DNA of 6,982 nt, taken from Actinomycetota bacterium (GTDB lineage: Bacteria; Actinomycetota; Actinomycetes; S36-B12; UBA5976). Below the pieces are notes generated by a model. It did no database searches, was not told where the DNA came from, and worked only from the letters and a program-made list of their open reading frames with translations. The position numbers and the translations under genes were made by a program. Positions 1 to 6,668 of the stretch are shown piece by piece (positions within the stretch are counted from its first letter, which is position 1; the number at the start of each line of letters is the position of its first letter). The stretch is taken from NCBI GenBank assembly GCA_947476765.1, contig CANJRK010000043.1, positions 1-6,982 of the forward strand, in the 5' to 3' direction.

Positions 1-387
1 GAAGGCCATGTATATGTATGTGGTCCCGAGCCGCTGCTGAACGCAATGATCCAGCGGGTTCCAGCCCAGCGATTGCATTTCGAGAGATTTAGTGCAGTTG
101 ATCGTGACGCAGGTGAGTCTGAGCCGTTTGAAGTTACCTTGAGTCGTTCACACAAGACAGTCACTGTTGGAAAAGACGAGTCATTACTTGATGCAATCAA
201 TGCGAACGGTGGCGCCTTAATCTCATCGTGTGGGGAAGGTGTTTGCGGAACGTGTGAGGTTCGTGTTCTTAAGGGCACTCCTGTCCATCTGGATTCAGTA
301 ATGAGCGATGAAGATAAAGATGCTATCGGCGTGATGTATCCATGTATTTCGCGATCAATTGGTAAGGATCTAGTACTAGACATCTAG
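1..387 (+). CDS. PDR/VanB-family oxygenase reductase, C-terminal part (5' end outside window)
   Basis: Electron-transfer reductase that would carry electrons from NAD(P)H through a flavin and a 2Fe-2S centre to a Rieske-type oxygenase. The frame is open to the left edge, so 128 C-terminal residues are visible. The first residues read VYVCGPEPLLNA, the end of the nucleotide-binding domain, followed by LHFERF, the usual junction with the ferredoxin domain. The rest is a plant-type 2Fe-2S domain with ligands in the pattern C-X4-C-X2-C-X29-C (visible residues 77, 82, 85 and 115; first Cys codon at 229-231). The HLDSVMS and CISRS segments match the usual VanB-type C-terminus. The ATG at 46 is internal and not the start. 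The family order (flavin, NAD, then ferredoxin) is known; the oxygenase partner is not visible, so the substrate is unknown. The next gene on this strand starts 31 bp downstream. Confidence 0.9.
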   Translation, partial: EGHVYVCGPEPLLNAMIQRVPAQRLHFERFSAVDRDAGESEPFEVTLSRSHKTVTVGKDESLLDAINANGGALISSCGEGVCGTCEVRVLKGTPVHLDSVMSDEDKDAIGVMYPCISRSIGKDLVLDI

Positions 388-406
388 CTCACCTCTGCTT
401 CATCGT

Positions 407-412
407 TAAGAT
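407..412 (+). promoter_or_regulatory. Candidate -10 element (TAAGAT) for a leaderless hydrolase transcript
   Basis: TAAGAT fits the actinobacterial TANNNT -10 consensus and ends 6 nt before the ATG at 419, so transcription would begin at or next to the start codon. No good -35 is seen, which is common in actinobacteria. It lies in the 31-bp gap after the reductase stop. Confidence 0.4.
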
Positions 413-418
413 CGACTT

Positions 419-1204
419 ATGACCCGTGTCGCACTTCTACAGATCGATGTCAGTGATAGCGAATCCCAATCGGATCGCGAAGCTCGCGTTTTAAAGTTAG
501 TTGGAGAACAAAAAGGTAAATGTGAAATAGCGATCTTGCCAGAGCTTTGGAACATCGGAGCCTTTAACTATCGTGACTTAGAATCTAGTCCACAGCCACG
601 TGATGGTGAATTAGTTAAAGCCTTACAACAGGCTGCAAAAGCTGGTGGCTTTTGGTTACATGGCGGCTCATTTGTCGAGGCACATCCCGATGGTGGAATG
701 TCTAACACGGCAGTACTAATTAACTCCGCTGGTGAAGTTGTTACTTTTTATCGCAAGATTCATCTATACGGTTTCGATCATGGCGAAGCTGTGTTGTTGG
801 AGCGTGGCACTGACATTGTCACGGTTCCAAACACACCAATCGGAAATGTTGGATTAGCAATCTGTTACGACTTGCGGTTCCCGGAATTATTTCGCGGGAT
901 GGCCGATCAAGGCGTTGAAACTATTTTGATATCTTCAGGTTGGCCAACGCCACGTATCAATCATTGGCGAGTGCTGAATCAGGCTCGAGCCATTGAAAAT
1001 CAAGCGTGGGTAATTGCTTGTAATGAAGTGGGTCCAAATGGCAAGATCATGCTTGGTGGGCACTCCATGGTGATTAGTCCACGTGGTGAAATTGTTGCCG
1101 AAGCGGGTACTGCTGAAGAGGTACTTTACGCAGACATCGATCTAGCGCAAGTTGAGTCATTTAGAACCGAACACCCATTCCAGCTCGACCGATTTATTCG
1201 CTAA
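419..1204 (+). CDS. Carbon-nitrogen hydrolase (nitrilase superfamily, omega-amidase/MtnU-like)
   Basis: A 261-residue cytoplasmic hydrolase of C-N bonds, probably an amidase acting on a small amide or omega-amide. The catalytic triad is visible: Glu42 in ILPELWNIG, Lys113 in FYRKIHLYG and the nucleophile Cys149 in GLAICYDLRFPELFR. The later segment with HWR, QARAIENQ and ACNEVG, then GGHSMVISPRG, is typical of the branch containing Bacillus MtnU and Nit2/YafV omega-amidases. Length is normal for a single-domain member. The start is supported by the immediate MTRVALLQIDV first strand. There is no clear Shine-Dalgarno, but TAAGAT lies at 407-412, exactly 6 nt before the ATG, suggesting a leaderless transcript of its own in addition to possible read-through from the reductase. 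Its stop overlaps the stop of the convergent copD gene. The substrate cannot be read from the sequence; the reductase neighbour hints at catabolism of a nitrogen-bearing compound, which is inference. Confidence 0.9.
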   Translation: MTRVALLQIDVSDSESQSDREARVLKLVGEQKGKCEIAILPELWNIGAFNYRDLESSPQPRDGELVKALQQAAKAGGFWLHGGSFVEAHPDGGMSNTAVLINSAGEVVTFYRKIHLYGFDHGEAVLLERGTDIVTVPNTPIGNVGLAICYDLRFPELFRGMADQGVETILISSGWPTPRINHWRVLNQARAIENQAWVIACNEVGPNGKIMLGGHSMVISPRGEIVAEAGTAEEVLYADIDLAQVESFRTEHPFQLDRFIR

Positions 1205-3141
1205 TTCGACTCACGTTCATTCATATTGCGCAACTGTTCGTTATAGGCCTTTAAATCCGCGTCATTGTCGCGATCAGCAGATCGATCAAGTTGTCGGGCA
1301 AGTCTGGTGTCATTTCGCGACCACATTACGGCAACGATAATCAACAGCGCCAATGTTGGCACTTCTCCCAGCGCCCATGCCACACTTCCACCGGCCGTAG
1401 TATCTGCTAATAAATTTGGAATCCATGGCGGCTGCACCTGGATGTACCAATCGACACCTATTGGTTCGCTGGATTGCATAATTGCGATTGCAAAAAAAGC
1501 ATGAAGGGAAAGCCCTACCAGCACAATCATCAAGCGAGCCCAATAAGGAACTTCGCGCGGACTAGGGTCGGCGCCAATCACGACGTAGGAAAGCAACAAG
1601 CCAGATAAAAAGAAGTGAATCTCCATAAATATATGGCCCGTATGACTTGCCATCAAAGTTGAAAACAGTGGAGTGAAATAGAGTCCATACAAACCAAAGG
1701 TAAATACTCCCAGAACCACAAGTGGATGGGTGATCAATTTGGAATAGCCACTGTGCAGAATTGCCAAGATCCACTCCCGGGCACTGCGATGATCTGGTGC
1801 TCTTTGGGCTGGCAAAGCGCGAAGAGCCAAAGTTACCGGAGTGCTAAGCGCAATAAAAATTGGCGCAACCATAGACAACACCATGTGTTGAATCATGTGG
1901 TACTCAAATGAAACTTGGGCATACTTGCTTATTCCTGCGCAAGTAGTCCAAATCACCAAGCCGATGCCAGACATAAACGAAATTGTGCGTAACAAGCTCC
2001 AGCGAATTTGATTTTGCTTAACGCGAATCACGCCAATTGCATAAAGCGCTGCCGCAATCAAGCTGGCACTTAGCATGAACCATTCGGGATGCCAGCCAAA
2101 AACTACGGAACTGAAACTAGGTAAAGGTGGATATGGATAACCCAAGATTTCTTCACCTGCGGAATTTAAGGGTGCTGAGGTCCGACTCATTGGTGTTGAA
2201 TGAAGCGCAACACCAACGCCAATTGCGATAGCCATGAAGCTTGCTTCCATTGCCAAGAATCCAGGTAAATTAGCCCGTGAAGTTAGGTTTGCTCGAATCT
2301 TGACTGCTATCACCATCAATGTCGCAAAAAGTAAAACCTTGATTACAACTAATTGACCATAGCGACTAAGCCACAAGTCGCTGATTGAATCAATTCGGGC
2401 GTAGGTTGCGGCAACTCCTGAAATAGCAAGAACTGCAACGCTCGTACCCGCCAAAATTGAAAATCGAGCAATTACCTTAAGGTCTTTAGCTTTAACAAAC
2501 GTAGACATTGCCCATAGGCAACCAACCCAAGCGCTCATTGATAGCCCATGGGCAACAGATGAAGTTAAGGCAAGGGAGTGATCACCCAACGATGCTGCGT
2601 GACTATTTAGTAACGGAGCTGCGATTCCAGCCCCGGCTAATGCTGCCAGGATAGCAATCGAGTTCAAGCTGGCGAGAAATATTCCAGCAACAGATATCCC
2701 AAGTGCAATGCTGGCAGTAATCATATAACTGCGAGATGGCGGCAATGCCATTAAGTAAGTTCCAATGAATCCTTGCCCAAATACAGATCTAAATGGCACT
2801 CCCAAAACGTTTGCCATTGTCGTTAATGCCGCAATGACCGCAGCGCCAGACCACAAGGCAGAAATAGCACTGGCATGCAAAACGGCAGCCCGACCATCGC
2901 GCGTAATGGTTTCACCAAATGTCGGAGCAAGGAATGTCCAAGTAGTTAGTAAACCAAATACTCGCAATCCAAAAATGACATGAGCCAAGATGGCAAATTG
3001 TAGAATCCAGTTAGTTGCTTGACCAGCATCGGGAATTCCTTCAATAGGGGGTGCCCAGGCAGCACCACCATATATGGAAGCAACTGAAAAAGTAATTATT
3101 GCAAGCAGGAATAACCCGAGGCGAGCAACACTTCTTGGCAT
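1201..3141 (-). CDS. copD: CopD copper-resistance domain fused to CtaG cytochrome c oxidase assembly domain
   Basis: A 646-residue polytopic membrane protein. The N-terminal half (about 1-320) is CopD-like: many hydrophobic segments, His181, His187 and His198 in the HAAS/VAHGLSMSAWVG region, and the conserved LWLSRYGQLVVIKVLL segment near 256-271. The C-terminal half (about 345-610) is CtaG-like, a caa3 oxidase assembly factor, with the EYHMIQHM motif (His415, His419), HTGHIFMEIHF (His500, His503, His509) and His547. The last ~38 residues are a charged cytoplasmic tail with a KAYNEQL motif of a kind I recall from other actinobacterial members. This fusion is common in actinobacteria. Likely role: copper uptake or handling at the membrane and delivery to the oxidase CuB site; transport direction is not shown. 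It follows copC by 6 bp, so translation is probably coupled; GGAG lies 13 nt before the ATG. Its TAG stop overlaps the hydrolase TAA at 1201-1204. Confidence 0.92.
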   Translation of the reverse strand: MPRSVARLGLFLLAIITFSVASIYGGAAWAPPIEGIPDAGQATNWILQFAILAHVIFGLRVFGLLTTWTFLAPTFGETITRDGRAAVLHASAISALWSGAAVIAALTTMANVLGVPFRSVFGQGFIGTYLMALPPSRSYMITASIALGISVAGIFLASLNSIAILAALAGAGIAAPLLNSHAASLGDHSLALTSSVAHGLSMSAWVGCLWAMSTFVKAKDLKVIARFSILAGTSVAVLAISGVAATYARIDSISDLWLSRYGQLVVIKVLLFATLMVIAVKIRANLTSRANLPGFLAMEASFMAIAIGVGVALHSTPMSRTSAPLNSAGEEILGYPYPPLPSFSSVVFGWHPEWFMLSASLIAAALYAIGVIRVKQNQIRWSLLRTISFMSGIGLVIWTTCAGISKYAQVSFEYHMIQHMVLSMVAPIFIALSTPVTLALRALPAQRAPDHRSAREWILAILHSGYSKLITHPLVVLGVFTFGLYGLYFTPLFSTLMASHTGHIFMEIHFFLSGLLLSYVVIGADPSPREVPYWARLMIVLVGLSLHAFFAIAIMQSSEPIGVDWYIQVQPPWIPNLLADTTAGGSVAWALGEVPTLALLIIVAVMWSRNDTRLARQLDRSADRDNDADLKAYNEQLRNMNERESN

Positions 3142-3147
3142 GAAAAG

Positions 3148-3738
3148 TTACTTGCTCCGGCGCATGTAAAGTCCAGCGGCGACTAAGCCCACCAAAGCCA
3201 ATAATGCAACGCCCATAACCAAAGTGTTTGGACCTGATTCCTCGGCTGGTGCACCAAGGGGCATGGCAATAGGCATTGGGCTTGCTAACTCAGTCATTAT
3301 TGGTTCAGCTGAAGTAGAAGGCACTGCGACAGCCGTTGGAGCTGGACCAGACTCTGCAGCAGCGGTGTAATTAAATGTAAATTCGCCACTTTGAACATGG
3401 CCATCATCAGCTGATGCGCGCCACTGCACAATTACATTTCCCGGAGTTAAATCAGCTGGCCATGGAATTGTCAGGCTGGCACCATCTAACACAGGAGCTG
3501 GTGAATCCAGGATGTCGCCTGCTTCATTCATAACGACAATTGCTGCGCCATCCACAAGTGGTGGTTCGCTAAATGTGATTGAAATTAACTCCTGTGCAGC
3601 ATTCACATCTGAATCTGCGCTTGGCGACGTTCCAGTCAACTCAGTATGAGCAGAGGCCGAAGATATTGGTGCTAGAAATGCTAGAGCAGCAATGGCAAGT
3701 GAGCTTAGTGCGCGTGGCAAGATCAAGTTAAATTTCAT
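3148..3738 (-). CDS. copC: CopC-like periplasmic copper-binding protein with C-terminal membrane anchor
   Basis: A 196-residue exported copper protein. A signal peptide covers residues 1-30 (basic start, hydrophobic core, ASA cleavage site), and cleavage would leave His31 as the new N-terminus. CopC proteins bind Cu(II) with that terminal His plus an Asp and a His from a DGH motif; here these are Asp112 and His114 in [14 protein letters not shown]. The beta-sandwich domain spans about 31-125. A Pro/Ala/Ser/Thr linker follows (126-171) with three methionines (148, 155, 159), then one membrane helix (173-192) ending in MRRSK. The anchor is usual for Gram-positive members, which lack a periplasm to retain a soluble form. 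It should bind extracytoplasmic copper and pass it to the adjacent CopD-CtaG. TAACCT ends 6 nt before the ATG, suggesting leaderless transcription, and a tRNA-Gly gene ends 16 bp upstream on the same strand. Confidence 0.93.
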   Translation of the reverse strand: MKFNLILPRALSSLAIAALAFLAPISSASAHTELTGTSPSADSDVNAAQELISITFSEPPLVDGAAIVVMNEAGDILDSPAPVLDGASLTIPWPADLTPGNVIVQWRASADDGHVQSGEFTFNYTAAAESGPAPTAVAVPSTSAEPIMTELASPMPIAMPLGAPAEESGPNTLVMGVALLALVGLVAAGLYMRRSK

Positions 3739-3744
3739 ACCTTA

Positions 3745-3750
3745 AGGTTA
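3745..3750 (-). promoter_or_regulatory. Candidate -10 element (TAACCT) for leaderless copC
   Basis: Read on the minus strand, TAACCT is followed by TAAGGT and then the copC ATG, a 6-nt gap. It fits TANNNT. Any -35 would lie inside the T arm of the upstream tRNA-Gly gene and is not well matched. The 3' half of this hexamer and the following bases form the perfect 10-bp palindrome ACCTTAAGGT (3739-3748), so a regulator binding there could block initiation; that is speculation. Confidence 0.4.
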
Positions 3751-3754
3751 CGCG

Positions 3755-3825
3755 AGCGGGTAGCGGGAATCGAACCCGCGCCTCAACCTTGGGAAGGTTA
3801 CGCGCTGCCATTACGCCATACCCGC
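3755..3825 (-). tRNA. tRNA-Gly, anticodon CCC
   Basis: The complement folds into a full 71-nt cloverleaf including the discriminator. The acceptor stem GCGGGTA pairs with TACCCGC. The D stem is GCGT/GCGC with loop AATGGCA. The anticodon stem is TAACC/GGTTG with loop TTCCCAA, giving anticodon CCC (plus-strand 3791-3793), which reads GGG glycine codons. The T stem is GCGGG/CCCGC with loop TTCGATT. The first pairs G-C and C-G and the U discriminator agree with bacterial glycine identity. CCA is not encoded, since the acceptor is followed by TCG, so it must be added enzymatically. It is divergent from dcd, with 65 bp between them, and only 16 bp separate its 3' end from the copC start, with no terminator. 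I found no convincing promoter for it in the 65-bp gap. Confidence 0.96.
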
Positions 3826-3877
3826 GTTGGTTTTTCGATATTTCTGACCTGTTGCCACAGCCTAGCGGGACAATCGG

Positions 3878-3883
3878 TAATCT
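3878..3883 (+). promoter_or_regulatory. Candidate -10 element (TAATCT) for leaderless dcd
   Basis: TAATCT fits TANNNT and ends 7 nt before the dcd GTG at 3891, placing the transcription start on the start codon. A TTGCCA sequence at 3852-3857 resembles a -35, but its 20-nt spacer is longer than usual. The GAAGG at 3885-3889 is only 1 nt from the GTG, too close for a standard Shine-Dalgarno. Confidence 0.4.
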
Positions 3884-3890
3884 TGAAGGC

Positions 3891-4469
3891 GTGCTGTTAT
3901 CTGACAAAGACATTAAGGCCGAAATTGAATCTGGCCGCGTAGGTATCGATCCCTATGAGCCAGCTATGGTTCAGCCATCAAGTATTGACGTGAGACTAGA
4001 TCGCTTCTTTCGAGTTTTTGAGAACCATCGCTATCCGCACATTGATCCATCGAAAGAACAAACAGATTTAACACGTGAAGTTGAAGCAATTGGCGATGAG
4101 CCATTTGTTTTACATCCAGGGGAATTTGTTTTGGGTAGTACTTACGAAGTAGTTACCTTGCCGAATAATGTCGCAGCTCGACTTGAAGGCAAATCAAGTC
4201 TGGGTCGACTCGGATTACTAACTCACTCAACTGCAGGATTCATTGACCCGGGTTTTTCTGGACACGTAACGCTTGAACTTGCGAATGTTGCAACCTTGCC
4301 AATATTGCTTTATCCAGGAATGAAGATAGGTCAAGTTTGTTTCTTCCAGATGTCATCTGAAGCTGAACACCCTTATGGATCGAGCATCTACGGTTCCCGT
4401 TACCAAGGTCAGCGCGGACCAACTCCTAGTCGGTCGCACGCAAACTTTCACCGCACGAAAATAAATTAA
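3891..4469 (+). CDS. dcd: dCTP deaminase, probably the bifunctional dUMP-forming type
   Basis: A 192-residue cytoplasmic nucleotide enzyme that deaminates dCTP and, in actinobacterial members such as that of Mycobacterium tuberculosis, also hydrolyses the product to dUMP and pyrophosphate for thymidylate synthesis. The trimeric dUTPase-fold signature is intact: [17 protein letters not shown] (27-43), [12 protein letters not shown] (75-86), [20 protein letters not shown] (97-116) and [13 protein letters not shown], with the catalytic Glu at 129. The C-terminal [16 protein letters not shown] closes the active site. I chose GTG 3891 because family members begin MLLSDRDI-like and the protein here reads [12 protein letters not shown] from that codon. 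The frame extends upstream to an ATG at 3789, but that lies inside the tRNA and adds residues unlike the family. Overall resemblance to actinobacterial Dcd is very close. The TAA stop directly abuts the etfD stop. Confidence 0.96.
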   Translation: MLLSDKDIKAEIESGRVGIDPYEPAMVQPSSIDVRLDRFFRVFENHRYPHIDPSKEQTDLTREVEAIGDEPFVLHPGEFVLGSTYEVVTLPNNVAARLEGKSSLGRLGLLTHSTAGFIDPGFSGHVTLELANVATLPILLYPGMKIGQVCFFQMSSEAEHPYGSSIYGSRYQGQRGPTPSRSHANFHRTKIN

Positions 4470-6668
4470 TTACTTTGCTTTAACACGATCAAGTAATAGC
4501 GTCGCAACGTCGACAACTTCAGCCGCGGGGTCGCCACCGGCTTCTTGACCACGAACGGTAACCGCATCGTTAAGCATCACTGAACAGAATGGACAAGCAA
4601 CCGCAATCTTTGTTGCACGAGTGCTCAAGGCCTCATCACCACGATTTAGATTTACTCGAGTGCCGATAGTTTCTTCCATCCACATCCGGCCACCGCCAGC
4701 ACCACAACAAAATGACTTTTCTTTGTTGCGATCCATTTCAACTAGGTTTATGCCTGGCATGCTCGTAATAAGTTCCCGTGGTGGCATGTAGATCTTGTTG
4801 TGACGACCGAGGTAGCACGGATCGTGATATGTCACAGTCTCATCTTCAGGAGTCAACATAGTTAGCCGATTCTCGGACACTAATTGGTTCAACAAAACAG
4901 TGTGGTGCACGACTTCGTAGTTTCCACCCAGTTGCGGATACTCACGACCAATTGTGTTTAAGCAGTGCGGGCATGTGACAACGATGCGTTTTGCGCCTAC
5001 TTCGTTAAGCACTTCAACATTTTGCGCCGCTTGCATTTGGTACAGAAATTCATTACCAGCTCGGCGCGCAGGATCTCCAGTGCAAGTTTCACCTTCGCCA
5101 AGAACCATGAATTCGATCCCTGCAGTATGTAGCAATTCAGCGACAGCTTTAGTTGTTCGCTTTGCCCGATCGTCATATGCGCCGGCACAACCAACCCAGA
5201 ATAAGTATTCGACATCGGCAGGGATTTTATCCTCGCCATTCATGCCAAAGACTCGTACCGGGAATTCCACTTCCTCAATCCAGGTCATGCGACCGCTGGT
5301 ATTCATACCCCAGGGATTGCCTTTAGTTTCGAGGTTTTTAAACAGACCGTTGAGTTCGGCAGGGAATTCTGATTCCACCAAGACTTGGTGTCGACGCAGA
5401 TCCATGAAGTGATCAACATGTTCAATATCTACTGGGCATTGCTGCACACAAGCGCCACATGATGTGCACGACCATAATGCATCGTAGTCAATTACGGCAC
5501 CTTCACTTGAGCGGTGGCCCTTTGCATCGTAACCATCGGTAGCAGCATTCGGATCATCTGCTCGTGAGCCAACGATAGGTCGGGCAACTTCGGCTTGAAC
5601 CTGTGGACTGAGACCATCGAGTTTGGAGTCATCGCTTCCAGCAAGAATATAGGGAGCTTTCGCAAATAAGTGATCTCGTAAATCCATCACCATAAGTTTT
5701 GGACTCAGTGGCTTGCCAGTATTCCAAGCAGGACACTGATCCTGGCAACGACCACATTCAGTGCAACTTAGTAAATCTAGATTGCCTTTCCAGGTGAAAT
5801 CTTCAATTTTCCCTCGACCAAAAATTGCATCATCAGCTGGATCCTCAAAATCCAGCACTTCAGTACCTGCATAAATTGGTAGCAATGGTCCAAGGGCATT
5901 CGGTCGGCGACTGAAAAGCACATTGAGCGGCGCTGCTCCAATGTGCAAATGCTTGCTATGCAGTGCCAGTACGAGAAATCCAAGGATCACGCCAATGTTT
6001 AGCCAAAGGCCAATCGTTTCCAGCCATTCATTAGCATGCAGTCCGAGTGGCTCTATCAACCCAGCTACAGACTCTGAGGCAAAAGCGCCACCTGCCATGA
6101 ATGGAAAATTGTTAGTTCCTAGTTCGTTACTTACATTAAATTGTGCCCCGCGATATAACAGCAGTGTCCAGACCACATTAAAGATCATGAACAGGACAAA
6201 CCAAGCTGCACCTGTATGTGATCCATAAAATCTCGATTCGCGACCCATCTTGACTGGATTACGAAACAGCCGAATTACGGCAAACATGGCAATACCAATT
6301 AATACAAATAGCGTAAATAAATCTTCAAGGAATCCAACGATTGGAGACCTACCAATTATTGGAATTGCGAATTCGTTGTCAAAAAGTGCGCCGAATGCCT
6401 CAACAATTGTTAGCGAAAGAACTATAAATCCCCAAAAAGCCAGAACATGGGCAATTCCTGGAACAGTCCAGGCTAAAAGTTTCTTTTGACCGAAGACTTC
6501 AGTGACTTCAGCCCGGGCACGCACTCTCTTTTGCGCAGTCCGATCAACGGCAGGCTCACCACTTCGCACCAATTGAAATAGAAACCAAAGGCGTTTCAGG
6601 GCTAACGCCAATAGGACAACCGTGATGGCAAGCCCGACAGTTAGTCGCAAGGTCATCGAGTCGCTCAT
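4470..6668 (-). CDS. etfD: EtfD-like membrane ETF:menaquinone oxidoreductase (Fe-S/CCG-domain protein)
   Basis: A 732-residue membrane Fe-S protein resembling M. tuberculosis Rv0338c (EtfD) and Bacillus FadF. It is expected to oxidise reduced electron-transfer flavoprotein from acyl-CoA dehydrogenases and pass the electrons to menaquinone. The N-terminal ~240 residues hold about five or six membrane segments, resembling a NarI-like haem-b domain, with His74 and His237/240/242 as possible haem ligands. Two 4Fe-4S motifs follow, C302-X2-C-X2-C-X3-C312P and C401-X2-C-X2-C-X3-C411P. Two cysteine-rich CCG-type domains come next: Cys494, Cys529, Cys566, Cys569, and Cys618, Cys654-Cys655, Cys692, Cys695. 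The first has CT instead of CC (GETCTGDPARR), which I recall as normal for this family. The ATG has GAAGG 10 nt upstream, unlike the leaderless-looking neighbours. The etfA/etfB partners are not in the window. It is convergent with dcd with zero spacing. The family assignment is firm; the precise acceptor is by homology. Confidence 0.9.
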   Translation of the reverse strand: MSDSMTLRLTVGLAITVVLLALALKRLWFLFQLVRSGEPAVDRTAQKRVRARAEVTEVFGQKKLLAWTVPGIAHVLAFWGFIVLSLTIVEAFGALFDNEFAIPIIGRSPIVGFLEDLFTLFVLIGIAMFAVIRLFRNPVKMGRESRFYGSHTGAAWFVLFMIFNVVWTLLLYRGAQFNVSNELGTNNFPFMAGGAFASESVAGLIEPLGLHANEWLETIGLWLNIGVILGFLVLALHSKHLHIGAAPLNVLFSRRPNALGPLLPIYAGTEVLDFEDPADDAIFGRGKIEDFTWKGNLDLLSCTECGRCQDQCPAWNTGKPLSPKLMVMDLRDHLFAKAPYILAGSDDSKLDGLSPQVQAEVARPIVGSRADDPNAATDGYDAKGHRSSEGAVIDYDALWSCTSCGACVQQCPVDIEHVDHFMDLRRHQVLVESEFPAELNGLFKNLETKGNPWGMNTSGRMTWIEEVEFPVRVFGMNGEDKIPADVEYLFWVGCAGAYDDRAKRTTKAVAELLHTAGIEFMVLGEGETCTGDPARRAGNEFLYQMQAAQNVEVLNEVGAKRIVVTCPHCLNTIGREYPQLGGNYEVVHHTVLLNQLVSENRLTMLTPEDETVTYHDPCYLGRHNKIYMPPRELITSMPGINLVEMDRNKEKSFCCGAGGGRMWMEETIGTRVNLNRGDEALSTRATKIAVACPFCSVMLNDAVTVRGQEAGGDPAAEVVDVATLLLDRVKAK

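Noticed and set aside
46..48. ATG at 46 as the start of a small stand-alone ferredoxin
   Set aside because: The same frame is open upstream and encodes VYVCGPEPLLNA, the end of a reductase nucleotide-binding domain, so the gene continues beyond the left edge.
521..530. Possible loss of a ligand in the first CCG domain of EtfD (residues 529-530 are CT rather than CC)
   Set aside because: The coordinates given here are protein residues of EtfD. The GETCTGDPARR form is, as I recall, the normal one in this family, so it is not a defect.
3755..3825. tRNA-Gly as an integration site for a mobile element
   Set aside because: There is no integrase, no duplicated tRNA 3' end and no foreign-looking gene nearby; only an 11-bp repeat of the anticodon arm is present.
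3789..3890. N-terminal extension of dcd from the ATG at 3789
   Set aside because: The extension begins inside the tRNA-Gly gene and adds 34 residues unlike Dcd proteins. Homologous sequence starts at the GTG at 3891.
3728..3913. Minus-strand 61-codon frame overlapping the tRNA
   Set aside because: It covers the tRNA and the dcd promoter and start; the protein resembles nothing and the cloverleaf explains the conservation.
4954..5412. Plus-strand 152-codon frame inside etfD
   Set aside because: It lies antisense to the CCG and second 4Fe-4S regions of etfD, has no recognisable domain, and its composition is explained by the complementary codons.
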